DNA of 64,000 nt from Trichobilharzia regenti (lineage: Eukaryota; Platyhelminthes; Trematoda; Strigeidida; Schistosomatidae), in NCBI GenBank assembly GCA_944472135.2, contig OX235264.1, positions 82,594,319 through 82,658,318 of the forward strand. The letters run 5' to 3'. The notes beneath the pieces were generated by a model, which made no database searches, was not told the origin of the DNA, and saw only the letters and a program-made list of their open reading frames with translations. Numbering within the stretch: the first letter of the stretch is position 1; every line of letters begins with the position of its first letter. This document shows positions 43,760 to 58,700 of this stretch, in pieces. A program made the translations under genes and the position numbers.

Positions 43760-46700
43760 ATGGGGCGTGTCGGCGTTTCTGTCCCAAAGGAGCGCTTCCT
43801 GACATGCATAAGCTTCATCTATATGTTTGCTTTCGCATCTCTGTATATTCAGCTACCTGGTTAGTGCATAACAACTAATTCTAATGTTATAAGGATTATT
43901 CAGTGAAAATGGCGTGACTCCTGTGCAAACTCAATCCTTAGCGGGTAAGAGTATTAATTGAGTTTTATTCAGAGCAGCTCCGCGTGACATTTCGGATGCT
44001 GTGAACGATTTGAACGTTCTAAGATTTTCAGAGTTCCTGCATATTGATGCCTACCAATGTTTGGAACTCGTCACAGTTGTTGGCACCATCCTGGCCTTCT
44101 TTTCAAGCTTCTTCATCGCTTACCGGACAGCGCCGACTTTCTTCGTGCTTTGGGTGTTGTATATGAGTGCTTTAAAGGTTTGAATGCGTTTGTTGCTTTA
44201 ACCAGTACTAGGTTGGTCAACCATTTCTATGGTTTCAATGGTAAGGACACCATCTTTTTATAATATCTGTTTAGGGATATTTTACTTTTGGAAGCCGGAT
44301 TTCTTGCAGTTCTGCTGTCAAGTTTTGGCGCTGTTTTAAGCCTTCCTCGGTCAGTAGCCAGTGACAAGATCGGAATGTGGCTACTGCGTTGGCTGTTATT
44401 CCGGCTTATGTTTGCTTCTGGAGTGGTTAAGTTGACTAGTGACTGTCCTGCATGGTGGGGTCTGAAAGCTCTTCATTGGCATTATCAGTCTCAAGTTTGT
44501 TCATAAATATCGGTATTTAAATATAAATCTTATTTTAGTGTATTCCGACTCCAGTTGCTTGGTACATGCACAGTCTCCCTGGTTGGTTCCACAGTATATG
44601 TGTTGCAGCTGCATTCATAATCGAAATCCCTATGACATTTCTGTTTTTTGTGCCTCTTCGTCTTGTTCGTCTTGTATCATTTTATTCGCAGGTAAGTCTT
44701 GCACTTTAATGTAGTGAGTCTTGTTATTTGTAACGTGCATTGACTAATGTCTAAAGATCCACTTCTGTAGAGAAGACCTTTCTTACTAGTTGATTCCGTG
44801 AATTCACACTTCTGACTGACTGAGTTTCAGCATAAGACTTTGCTTAGAAGCGCAGCCGATCAAGTGACTACATTCTGTTAAAAAAAGTAGAGAGAATTCA
44901 AAAGGATAGGTACGTGTAAAAACTGAGGATTTGGTGGATATGGAAGATTGCAAACAGTGATTGAGAGCGGTTTTAAGCTATACCAATAACAGTCTCCAGC
45001 AATCGGTTCTTAGTTTTATGTTTTACTTCAATTGTTTGCTTAGTAATAAATCGCATGACTTGATCACATCGAGGGTGGTCATGTATTCACAAGTATATCA
45101 CCTAGTATGTAGCAATAGTAATCTTTAGAAAATGAAGACGGCGTGATTTTGAAAGGATAAAGTTATTTGATAGACTTATTATAAATCCTCATCAGCGTCT
45201 CAAGAAACCTGGTCAAACATTGCACACCAACTACTTCGCTCCAAGCAACAATCGAAAACTTCATGAATTGATGTTATGTTTTAATCTGATCACCTGTGAA
45301 TACAGTCTGGCCTTATCCATCGTCAGCTTATATTTTTGGATGCGGAACGCAATGAATTATCGTATGCAACACGTGACCTGGTTGTCTCAGTCGATCTAGC
45401 TTCACAACCTCAGTGACTTACTTTCCTAATCTCGCACTCTACGCCTAACCTTAATAATACTCAGCATATTATATCAGTGAACACGCAGGACAAAGCGCAA
45501 ACATCTATGATATTCTCACGCTTTCCACTTACGATGGTCGTTTCGATGCTGCAGAGAAGGACAAAGCGAACTGCTGCACAGGGTCTACGTCTTTTGATAA
45601 GTAGACATTACGTCTACACTGAGCTGTTCGTGTCCCTGCTGAGATGTGGCCAGCTGATGTAACTTCCCGAACAAATAAAGTTGTTAACAGGCTCTAACAC
45701 CCCACCCTACTTTTCGGCTGGGGGTCGATACAGTTCAGTCTTCAACATAATCTTGCATTTAGCAAGGGCAAATCACGCACCAAACACACTAAGGTTTCTG
45801 CTCAAGGTGTTCGGAAGACTTGGAATTTTAACAGTAGTGTTTTTGAACTGTTCCATGAATACCTCGTCGTCTGCCTCTACGACTCTGTCTCTGTCTGTCT
45901 GTTTTCGACATAGAACTTTGCATAAATGTGCGGCAGTTCAAGTCGCCACACTCCGTATAGCACGCGAAGCAAGAGAAGAAAGTACAAGAAAAGCATAATA
46001 GAAACAGTGAGCAGAGGTGTGAGACAAAGGAGTAATAAAGAAAAATAAAACAGTTTCATTGAGATCATAAGTCACAGGGAGTGGATGCATCTGCGCCACT
46101 GAGAACGATTTTGAGCCATGTCACCAATTGTTTCCAACCATAGATTTTTACCGTCCCGAGGACCCCAGCCTGGAAGTCTACACCTTCCTACGTGGCTTAG
46201 ACCAACTGTTGTGGATTTCATTGACTGGTGCCAAGTTTTTGTTTGACCGCCGCTAGCTTTTTTCCAGCCTGACCCTATATCCGCTAACATTGCTCGTCGA
46301 GGGAGGCGATGGCTTGGCATACGTAACACATGTCCTAACCATCTCAGTCTTTGTAGCTTCACGACTTCGTCGATTGATTTCCCCTGTTTACCTAGAACTC
46401 GACGCCTAACCTCAATGTTGCTCACCTTATTATGCCACTTTACACGGGAAATAGAACGCAGGCACCTATGATCAAAGACAGCTAGTCTTTTCATGTCTTC
46501 CACTCTCAGTGGCCAGGTCTCACAACCATAAAGGAGGACGGAGCGGACTGATGAGCAGTACACCCGCCCTTTGGTCGATAGTCGAACATCTCGTCTACGC
46601 CAGAGTCGGCGTAAACTGGCAAATGCGAAACGAGCCCCTTGTATTCGTGCTGAGATTTCGTCAGAGATCAACCCGTTGGGGCTGATGGTACTTCCCAAAT

Positions 46701-49700
46701 AAGTGAAGCGGTCAACGTGCTCTACCACTTCACTTCCTATTTTTAAACTAGGCGTCGATGTAGTCCAGTCCTGTAACATCATCTTGCATTTGGCGGGAGC
46801 GAATCGCATGCCAAACATTCGTAGATTGCTGCTCAAGGTGTTTAGAAGACTCTGCATTTTGTCAGCGTCTTCGCCTAGAAGGACTATATCGTCTGCATAT
46901 TCCAAGTCAACGAGATTATTCCCTGGTAGCAAGTCAATCCCTGAGTCGCTGAAGTCACCTAGGGTTAAGTCCATTAACACATCTATGATGAAGTTGAATA
47001 GAAAAGGGGATAATGGGCATCCTTGACGGACACCACTGGTCGTCATCAGTTCAGATGACAGCTCGCCGTAAGCCCTCACCTGGCTGTATGAGTACGAGTA
47101 GAGTGCCTTAATCAGTGCAATATATTTTCTCGGAATTCCCTTTACAGCCAAGCATCTCCAGAGAACTTCCCGATCGACAGAGTCGAATGCTGCCTTTAGG
47201 TCAAGAAATATAATGACTGTTGGACGCCGGTAGGAATGCCTATGTTCTAGAATCTGTCGGAGGGTGAAGATATGATCAATACACCCTCTTCCTGGTCTAA
47301 AGCCTGCCTGGCTCTCTCGTGTTTGTGCTTCCCGAGCACCACTCAGTCTACGCATGATTATTGAGCCTAAGACTTTAGATACTATATTAGTCAAGCTAAT
47401 CCCTCTGTGATTATCACAGGAAGACTTGTCTCCCTTCTTGTATATGGGGATAATCAGTGACTTACACCAACCCGATGGGACTTCTTCTGATTCCCAGACG
47501 CTGCCTAGTACCTCAGTTAATCCAGACAGTAAGCTGTCTCCACCGTACTTAAATACCTCTGGAGTCATTCCATCAGGTCCCGCTGCTTTGCCTAGTTTCA
47601 GATTGGTGACAGCTTTAGTAACCTCAGTTAGGGACGGAGGACCTGTGTCTATATCCCATTCAGGGAGGTGTTGGATGCTCGGAAGGTTGAGCGTGGCTGT
47701 GGGCCAATTAAACTGCTCCTCATAATGCTCTTTCCAACGATCCAGTCGTCTATCCTGGGAGCTAATTATAGTGCCATTTTTTTCCGAGATTGTCTCACTT
47801 ATGATTTGTCTTCTCCCACCCGTTTCCCTGATGAGTCTAAAGAGTTGCCTGGTGTTGCCTATCCTCGAAGCTTTCTCCATCTCTTTGGCTTTTGTCGCCC
47901 ACCACTGTTCACGGTCCTTGCGGAGACTTTTCGTAAGTTTCCTTTTGTGCAGCTTTCGCTCCTCATTGAATTCGGAGCTCGCCGGAATAAGTCTTCTAGC
48001 ATCTATCAGTTCGGATGAGGCGGTGGAGATCCAGTGGTTTTTACTCACCTTTGGGTTTACCTTATTCACAGCTTTTACAGCTGTATCTATGGCTGCCTGG
48101 ATATTCTTCCAAGCTTCTTCAGGGTGAGCACAGCTGTCGAACACAGATATGTGTTTAGCTAGTTCTTCCTCAAATAGGGATTTAGTTTCCTGATCGAGCT
48201 GGGGACGTGATGGTTTTACCGCCAGCTGTTTCCTACGTCCGTTCAGTCGTAAGCACACACGAGCGCGGACCAGTGCATGGTCGGTATCTACACACGTGTT
48301 CCAGAAGGAGCGACAATCTCCTACCGACCCACGCCAACGATAGCTTATTGCTATGTGGTCTATTTGTGTCCAGCGTTGGTTTGATGAAGAGGGTCTCCAA
48401 GTCAAACAGTGTCTCTCCTTGTGTTTGAAGTTAGTGCTTACAAGAAACAAATGATTATCAGAGCAGAACTGTAGGAGACGGTCACCGTTGTCGGTTCGCT
48501 GGCACGGAACTCCATAGGTGCCACCGACATCCTTCTCAGATTGACACAATTTCCCTACTTGAGCATTAAAGTCACCAGCTAGAACGACTATGTCTGAGCG
48601 TTTAGCCTTTCGCACCAAACTAGACAGCTTTTGGTAGAACTCATCCTTCGTTTCATCTGAACTGCAGTCAGTGGGGGCGTAGGCGGAGATTACGAAAAGG
48701 CATCGGCGAGTAGTGCAGTCCTTTCTCCTTTTTACTGACCCGTTCAGACGGACAGCACACATTCGGCTATCTACCGGGATCCAGTCAAGCAATGTCTTTT
48801 CTGCCCTAGTACTCAAAGCTATCCTCTTTGACTTGCACGGTCTAGTGATTGTAAGTCTAGAGACTACAGTAAGACCCACCTCTTACTTTCAATGTGTAAC
48901 TGTTGACGTAAATGATCAAACCTCAAGCCTAAAATGAATTAAATTAGGACTGGTGACGTAACAATGTGTTCACAGATATACTGGAGAAGCTGATATCTTT
49001 ATATTGAATTCTATAAACTGTTTTATTTCAGAAACCTGCCTATTGGCTTTGTTGTTTACAGTAAAGTCCCAGCCTGTCACCCTCGAATTTAATGTGATGA
49101 CTTAATTAAATAGTTTTTAGTAGATACTTTGTCGTGACTTGTATTCCAACTAATTAATTTTTGTATCTGTTGTATTTCAGGTGCTGCTCCAAGTTATGAT
49201 AATTTTAACTGGGAACTACAACTTCTTCAACTTTCTCACCATTGCTTTATGTTATTCGCTGTTAAAGGACGACGATTTTATTCCTCGTAGGTTACCAATT
49301 TGAATAAATCATTTTTTTGCCTTAATATTGTTAATTAAATTGTCTTCTGGTAAAGTTGGCAAAATTTCGTGGTAACAATATTATATTTAGTAACAATGCC
49401 TGTAATTGAAAAAGGTTTTCTTATTAGAGTTTGTGTGTATGCAAAAAGGTACGGTAGTAACTGTAATTCTGTCGCGGTATCGTCTCTGATTTCTGAATTT
49501 TTTACCTGATGCTTATTTCATTTGTTAGTGCTCGCATGTTTTCTTATCCTCTTTTATGAATCCTCTTTTTCAATCGATGAATGTCCGTTTTCCTACCGTT
49601 GTTATGGTTCTATTTTCCTCATTAACATACAAGATGCTGTAATTGTACATGAGCATTAAAGTCCTCCATATTGTTATTTTTCCTGTTCTAAGTGAGCTCA

Positions 49701-52700
49701 TTCTTAATCTTTTCAACTTTATCACTTCCTACTTATTTCTTCAGTTTTATTCAACTTTATAAATAAATAAGTCCCACACCTGATGTGCTCACTATTCGAT
49801 CCTGCTGTGTAGTTTTGTACAGCTAAAATAATTTTAAAGCTTTTTATGCTTACCAGCCCTGAATAATCTTCATATTTCATTAAGGTACCTCATTCCCTCT
49901 GTTTGAAAGGGATGTTCTCTAATTCATATATTTCAATTTCTGCTTTATAGAACGCAGACGGAAATGGAGCACCTCTGGACTATTTTCAGGCGCAATTTCT
50001 TCGATTCTGTTGGTTTTCGTTCTTGGTGTTTCCGCTTATTTGTTCAACTTTTCCATCTCTAACCAAGTAATCACAAGTTCTATAGGTAAGGCGTCTATTT
50101 TAAGATTATTAATTCCTGTTCTTTAAGATCTATCTTTATAAAGACTGTTTGTTATTACGTTTCTGCTTTACTGTGTATTATTCCTCAGGTTATTCTGTCA
50201 AACAGAATTTTACATCCAGTAGTTTTTGTCGATGTATCTAAACAGGTAAAGTAGTGTAAGTTTATACTTCCTTGTCATGTAGAGATAACGATTCGAACAA
50301 TTTTTATTTTCTAAAAACTAATATGAAGGAATGGAAAGAGACATAACAGAATCTATGTTCATTAAGGTCACACTGTATACATGTAACAAGGGTGACTCAG
50401 AACAACTGTCAACTACCTAGAATATAAGTCTGAATACACAAAATTTGAATGAGCAAAAAAATGAACTAGATATATGAGTACTAATCATGAATGTATGAAT
50501 TAAAACACAAAACAATTCCATCAGTGGTGTGAACACGGGCAGTAATTTTGTTCGAAATATTACCAATAACAAAACTTATTGTGTGTAAACTATTGAAATT
50601 ATACTCTATTCAAGTTAGGAAATCCCAACAGCCTACATATCTACTCTTTATGACACTAAATTGATTCTAGAGCGTATTACATTAAAGCATATCTGTCTCC
50701 ACAAAAGATAACAGAATTTAAGTGCATTTGTTTTTGCTTCTGTATGTTGTTCTTGAGCCTTTTTATCTATTAGCTGTAGTTTGCATATTTCCAAGCGTAG
50801 TTTAATGCTCTTTTTGTAAAATTGTCTTTTTAAGGCTTGGGTGACTGTTATGATGACTTAATAGCTCTAGTTCCACCTTCTTAATGCTAAAATCTCGCGT
50901 AAATGTGTGAGTCCAATCTTCACTCGCCATACCGACTTCTCAATCCAAATATAATATCAGGTCAAAATTCCAATCCTATGAATTTCAGGATGTTTGACTT
51001 TTTCACGTACTTGTCACATTAACATTTAAATGTGTTTGTGAAAGTCACTAAGTTATGCTTAATCGTATTAGAAAGTACCATATGCAGTTAGTGAGTTGTG
51101 AGACTTGATAGGTGGTCTGAAGCTATATGAAAGCGTCTAGGTGAAATATAATCACATTCCTCGAATTGACGCACCTGTGTTCTTAGCTGCTCTGGTGTTA
51201 AAACATCTAATGTATTGAGATCTGTGTTACGTGTTTCTAGTGATTCTCAGTGTTTCCGTACTTTTGTTTTTACCAAATTCAGGTTTCACTAAGAAAGAAT
51301 TCTCGTGGTTCGTAAATACATCTGTGAAGTACAGTATTTATCTTGGGATCGCTTTATTCATTGTGGAAGTTCTGCACAGTGTAGTTGTGTAAGTGTTCTG
51401 TGCTACATTCTGAAAACTTGTTTATTTTTATACAAATAATACTGCTTAAGTCCTGAGTTCCATTTTCTATGTACAGTATACAGTGGATTGTTGCTAGTCT
51501 GTAGATTTATTTCTTCAGACTGAAACGTTTTTGTCGCTTTGCACACAGCATTACGAAATAGTTGTCAGGAATTTGTGAACGTAAGCTAAATTTCTCTAGT
51601 TACCAAGGTATCCAACGTGTGTATATAAATAACTGTGCACATCTGTGACTCGCTAACCTAAGCATTCTGTTTCCAGCTGATGAGCTATGGTGTCGAAGTT
51701 TGTTCTTATCATCGATTTCCTGTTATGTTTTATTATGTAGTACATAAGTCTGTAAATATTATTAGGCTGGATATAGCTGTAGTAGTCATGAGTATGAATA
51801 ATAGGTTTATACAACTTGTGCTTCACCCACAACAATAAACTTAAGAACTAAGTTCTAAGGTAGTAACTAATTTCTTCCTTTAGAGTTTGTGTCCTAACTT
51901 AGCTGTATTTTATTCTGAAAGGACTAAGAAGTGTACTAATTAGGTGCACTTCTCAGTAGTGTATTGTAAACTAGTTTCATGCTAATGCACTTTTACACTC
52001 CAGCTATTTTCTATTTGTAAATTTTTGTCCGCATTCCGATGTATCATGTTTCATACCTTTGTCTACTTCATAGGGCTCTAAATGCGCGTCCATTTTGGCG
52101 TAAATTATATGAACTGGTTGGTGTTATTTTCGTGGCTGCTATCGGTTTAACTGTTCTAATGGGTAGTTTGGTAAGTACCACTTTCCGGCATCTATTCACT
52201 TGTTTCATTTGACATGATGAAGGGTTACAATTTTACTTGAAATAACTGCACTGAAATTATTAAATGCCTAATAAACACTAAGGATAATAGATATAAGTAT
52301 AAAACTTGGGTACTGTGGTAGAGTATAACTCCATTATGGATACGATTTTATTTTGATAAATCCCACAGTGTTATACAGTAATATAAACTGATGACGTTTT
52401 GAGCACAAATTATTGCTCATAATCTTATCAAGTCACTGGCACAACGTTTTGCTTCATTTATATACATGAGTAAAATTGTATCAGAAACTACAAGCGGTGC
52501 TTGTATACTTGAAGACTGTCTATCTTAGTGACCAATGAAAAACAATGTTAAACGTAACGTAACAGATCACCACTTCACCCACTTATCATTCGCAACATTA
52601 TAAAGAGATTGAGAAATCGATTGAAAATTATAATTTTCTTATTATTAATATTAAAAATACCAAACAGTTAGTTGATCGTTACTCCAAGTTACATTGTAGT

Positions 52701-55700
52701 GTGAAAGTACAGCATATGTATATACCACTGATTGAGATGAGTAGTTGTTCACCACCCAAATCAACCTGTTTCTCTCAGGTAGCAAGTCAGAACTTGGGTG
52801 CTTTAAACGGATTCGGTTCTCTGAGTTGAACCAGTCACATCGTTGATAAGGTCGACCTCAAATGAGCGAAATGGCCAACCAGTTAGCAGTAGTACCGGTT
52901 AATACGAGTGGTATACAACTACTCATCTCAATCAATCAGTAATATATGGCGTCATGCATTTATGCTTGCTTTGTTGAATACCGTTTATTGTCTCAAGTAG
53001 ATCACATGTTTTGATGTTATTGATATCAGTTTCCGAGGGAAACTGGTGAAATCTCGCCTCCAAATGTGTGAATTGCGAATTTGATTTACTGTACTATACT
53101 ATCTAAATGCACGGTGTGTGCTTCACACGATCAGATTTTAAAGTATCTTTGTAAAATTAGAAGTAATCCAAGTCTGTAGATTGCTCTTTTTATGTAAACC
53201 GTCAGAAGTGATCGAAAAATTCGTGTATATGTAGAATTTTGTAACTACCTTCGAGTGAATGAATGACAAGTCACTGCGATACAGTTTGTATGTTATCACG
53301 TGTCCAAAATTTGATCTTTTTGTCAGATTTCATACTGACCACTTTCCTATAACTGGTAATCAGACTCACTTAACTCTCTGTTATTTGCTTTTTAAGGTCC
53401 CATTCGCTTCCTTGGACCCTACCATCGAGTTACCGCCCCAAAATCGTCAAATCTACAAGAATTTGAAACCGTATTATATTACAAATGGCTATGGGCTGTT
53501 TCGTCGGTTAGTTCTTGTTTTTTTTATCCTGATTCATAATTTCTTTGTAAATGCAAAACCTATACCAGGTAACTGCGTTCTAACAATATTCTCTCAATAA
53601 AGTACTGTTTTTTTGTCTAATTTTGGTATTTCAGCATGACTGGAGTTGGAGGTCGTCCTGAACTTGTCTTGGAGGCTGCATCAAGTCCAAACGGTCCGTG
53701 GTCTGAGTATGGATTTAATTTCAAGCCTGGTCGTGTGGATAGAATTCCTCCGGTCGTTAGTAAGTCTTATGATATGTTGTAAAGTTCACCTACTACTGGA
53801 CATTTTTCGTGTCTTAGATTTTGTAAATTTGCATGTTTTTCCTGTATTAAATAACATCTATTTGCAAGCCTGGAAATGGTTTCTCTTGACGTAGTTTATC
53901 ATGAATTGGTGGTAATAAGCTTGGATTCGGATATTATTAGTTTATTAGTGTCCCAGCGCTTACTACAGATGTAGTCACTCAAATATATATTTTTTGCTTA
54001 ACCATATAGATAGATCATTATCTATATATTTAATGTATTCATAGTTACTTCTGGTGTTTTTATTTCAAAAATTTAGTCCCTCATCAGCCTCGTTTGGATT
54101 GGCAGATGTGGTTTGCTGCACTCACAAATTATCGTAATCATCCATGGTTGATGAATTTAATTTATCGACTACTCAATCAACAACCTGAAGGTGAGTTTTA
54201 TGCATCCATTGTTAAGTGATTAATATTACTGTGTTATGATATGAATAAGAGAATTTATAACTATTCCATTTGTTGATGTGCATATTTGTCAAGGATGAAA
54301 CTGTCGTTTCTGTAGTTCTTTTTCATTAGAAGTTTGTGTGTTAGAATGCTTTGTCGAAATCATCACATTCTTATTATGCTGTCGACACGACCTACACGTA
54401 ATGATTAGTTCCTTTCAGTAATGTTAGTACTTTCATAAGGTGATGGGTGAAGCTGTGATACACCTTTTCGGTTGTTGTTTTTGTCGTCTGATTATGAGAT
54501 ACTCATCTTAATTGTCACTTTTATATTTACCCAACACCTAGAAATATGTAGACAGGCGTATGACAGCTAAGGTAGAGTAATTAAATTTCTTAGGTTTTTC
54601 AAGCAAACACTAATTAAATTCTAGTCAGTTAATTTCGACCACATGGAACCTAACAGTGGGGAGATCACCAAAATTAAACTAGTTCAATGTTAGCTTTGTG
54701 AATTTTGCAGTCCACTATTCGCTAGTTATCGATTTCAAAATAAATTTTCTGAAGACTTAATGAGTTGTAGCTAGAGTAGTTGACATAACGTACGAGGAAG
54801 CATTCAATCATCGATAACACTGAGTATGATTTAGGAATTTTAGGATTTAGGAATCATGGAGCATAAGTGTTCGTCAATTTTCAGTACTTCTCCGGCTGAT
54901 ATTAATTCTTGGAAAATGATCATGTTAACTATGATGGGTTAAGTTGGCAAAAGTTCGGTTATCGATTTTGTGACGCAAGCTGTTGTTGGAAGAATCCGAC
55001 CTAGAACACTAGCATGTTACACCAGTCGAACAAACAACTTAACATTTTGACTTGGTGTTATGTTTTACGCCGACTGTTTTAAACCTTCCATACTCTCCCC
55101 CATCGGGACACCATTAGTTTGGCTTTTATGGCAATATTCGTTAGTTGAATGTCGGTTGGTATAGGTTATATTCCTATTTCAATTAACGTCTATGTTCATC
55201 CTTATTCGATAATCGTTATTTTATCTTTTTCCCTTAAGTTTTACAACTGCTCGACCTTTCCAGTCTACCGAACAATCCAAAATATATTCGAGCTCAATTG
55301 TATACCTACCACTTTACCAGTGAATCTGATAGGTGGGTCACTTTTCCGTAATAATTACGACCTGTCAATATGAGTTTAAAAGTAGATCCCATATGTTTTC
55401 ATTTCAATTATTGTTATGACTATTCGTTACTTTTATTGTATCCAGGCGTTAACACTGAATTGAGGAGCAATGGTTGTAATTCAGAATGTGAGTGTTCTGG
55501 TTGTTTTTCCTAAGATGCAGTTCTTGTTGGTTGATACATTACTTTAAACAGTAATAGACTTCCTGTTTCATAGCTTCTTATTAGAGTCATGCTTTATTGT
55601 AATCCTGTATATCTTTTAGAGTCGTCTTTAAGTAGAATAGATAGTTGATTTACTCAGTAAGATAATTCCTTTAGAGGTTGTGAAGCAAGTAATTCTGTGT

Positions 55701-58700
55701 ACTTGATTTTAGGAAATGACAGTCTTAGAACAAAGCTATGTGTAGGTTTTAAAGTTCTACTGTTATAATCAAGGTTAAATTTCTAAGTTTTTTTTTTATT
55801 TAAGCAGTGAACCAGATTGGTCTTACATCATCTCTGACGTAGACGTCGTATCCCGCTGCCGATCAAATAAAGTGTTAACTGCTCAGCAGTTCACCCTGTC
55901 CTTCTTTATGGATGCTGTTGGAAGTGGAAGATATAACGAAAAGACGGACTGTATTTGACCATAGATGTTTGCGTTTTATCTTCTGTGTTTAGTGGCATAA
56001 TATGTTGAGTGATATGGAGGTTAGGCGTATTGAGTGCTAGGTAATAGGTGGAAGTCAGTCGATGTAGTTGTGAAGCTACGCATGCCTGATCATCTCCTTC
56101 CTCGTCGAGCTGCATTAACTGACAGGATAAAGCTACGAAAGGTTTAGGGATTGTGAAGTCAAAACATGACATCAATTCATGAAGTTTTTAATAGTTCGTT
56201 TGACCCAGCCACGTAGGGAGATGTAGACTTCCTGTTTGGGTGCCTTGCAACACTGAAAACCAATGACTTGTGAATGTTAAGGACATGACTTATCGGCACA
56301 CATAAACTCCCAGATCGAATAGATACTCATTACTCTCCATGTACGTATTCTTCCTTCGGTGCATTCTAGTTCCTTTACGTTTCTCCCCTACATTTGTGAG
56401 CTTATGAAGTGAGGTAACTGGAAACACTGGACCTTTGTGTTAAGTTCTACGTTGAAAGTCAGCTAGTGTGGTCTTTTTTTCCAGCTTTGATGCATTAAGA
56501 CGGTTGTATCCACCCCCACCCCCCATCCAAGTCACTAATGTATTTACTTTCATTCAGTTATTTTTCTTTCTTAAGTCCTTTTTAGTTTAAGATCACCTCA
56601 TTGCTGTCTACTTTCTTTTATGTGACAGAGATTCGTGACAATTTGTTCTTTTTCTTGTACAGTTTTCTACATTCATTCGTCCATTTCTTAGTTGAGAATG
56701 TCTTTGAAGAAGGAGAAAGGTCAATTTTTTTAGGTAGAAATCTTTGAGACTGTCGTTTGTTCGATTGACACCTGCAACTTATTTGGGTGTAGCTATTTTC
56801 TGCGCGCTGATTGGCCTAATTTCAAAGCATTTGTTGTCCATCTAAGGCAATGTATTTAGTGCTAAATTGACAATGAAGTGAACTGTGGGAATTATCCATC
56901 AATCAACTGACTGTATTTTCCTCGTTACACTGACTATAATTGGTTGTCTTTAGAAAATGTTGCATCATTATGTTCACTTTTATTTGGTATTGACAGGTCT
57001 CTCTGATTTTTGGTTTGATCTTTAAATCGTGATTTTCACGCTTCTTTCTACTGCTTTTCTATTTGTGCTTGTGTGTTTTCACAACTTTGTGCGTTTACCT
57101 AAATATCAGTTTTGTTACCCTGCCTAGTATTGACTTCAAGCATATTTCTTCTAAAAATCATTTGCTTTTGTTTTTGTTGTTTGCAGTAAAGACTGGTGGA
57201 AACGTGTATTGAAATCTGAATACTTATCCCCTGTTTCATTGTCTTCTCAAGTGTTGCGCAGTGCTGTTGAAGAAAATGGCTTGGTAGGAAAACGTGTAAG
57301 TAGCAATTTGCATGCAACGCAACGTGTGTATTTGAGCGTTGATTATCTCTCTACAACAAATATAAAGCTAGTTTAGAGAAGAACACGTGAATTACATTTT
57401 TGATGCTATATACTGAATTTTTTGTTTTGATGTGTAACCAATGTGTTATGTGTGATAGAAATGACTGAATTAGACAGTGATACTTGTTTTGTGTTTGCAC
57501 TGTTTATTTATATGGTCAGGTGAAAAGTTGTATCACAACAAAGCATGCATTTAATTGATGTTTAAGTATAAAACAAAAAAACTGTTCGTCAATGCATGTA
57601 TCATGCATTCTTTTATGCGTAGTTAGTAAATTTTTGATTATATGCAAAGTATCATTTAGATAACTTAATGATTGATTAATTAACGCATTGTAAGTAAATT
57701 GTCATTCAAGGTCAATATTGTAGGTCGTTAAACAGCTGTTTAGTTCCCGTTAATAAATATGAGGCTAGATTTATATTCTTTAACACCATTTGTTCTGTGG
57801 ATTAGAGATCCATACGTTTAGGACAATCTGTCTTTGGAATGCAGTAGTGTATAGTGATTCATCCTGGTAACGTGCCTTATTGACTTAGACAGTTGTTCTT
57901 CAACAAAGAATTGTAAGTTGACTGGGAAGCTAATCTTAAGTGTTTGTGTGTGTGTGTGTGACTAGATAATTGAGTTGTATTGATAGCAATACGACTGTCG
58001 TGGACATGCTTTCGTGGTCTACTTGTGGTTTGGTATATCGATTCACTTTCTTTACAATTTAGTATATAAGCGGTAACTTGTTTCTTCAGGGTGAATGCGC
58101 ATACATAGCTTTAAAGATTAAAGGTAGCTTATTATTTTTCCTATTCACATAATATATCTGTGACGATCAAGTAGTCCATGTCAGTATTTGGTGGTTTCAA
58201 ATCGATAATCACGTCTCCTTCCATACAGACTTGAATTATTTAAATACATTAAACGTTACATGTTAGTTACAAAAATTGTTTGTCAAATGGCACTTGTACT
58301 CTTACACACTTATGTATATTATTTTCAGAACAGAAGGACTTGCTGTCTCAGTATAGTTAGCAGAAAAGTCCTCTAATAGTTTTCATTAAATAAATGGAAA
58401 CTCCTTTTCATGTTGCATATTTAGAAGACCATTTCATTTTTGACTGCTTCATTGTTTCACTTGTTCACTGGTTTAATTTTTATCGATTTCAAAAAAAAAT
58501 AATTCACGAACCGCACTGCCTTGAACAGCTGTTTTAGTGAAGATGTGTCTTACTGGCTTAAGTTCTCGTCTTTCAGACAACAGATCCTCTGTTTTTATAT
58601 CACTCCACTTACTTCTACCTAGACAGTTCGGTAATATCAATAGCCGTTGCATAGCGAGTGTGGCTCTTATCCTAGTAACTGAATTCCAAACAACTGTAAG

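Noticed and set aside
55446..55491. Candidate missing LMF exon ([14 protein letters not shown])
   Set aside because: No similarity to the LMF family and needs a weak donor to keep phase.
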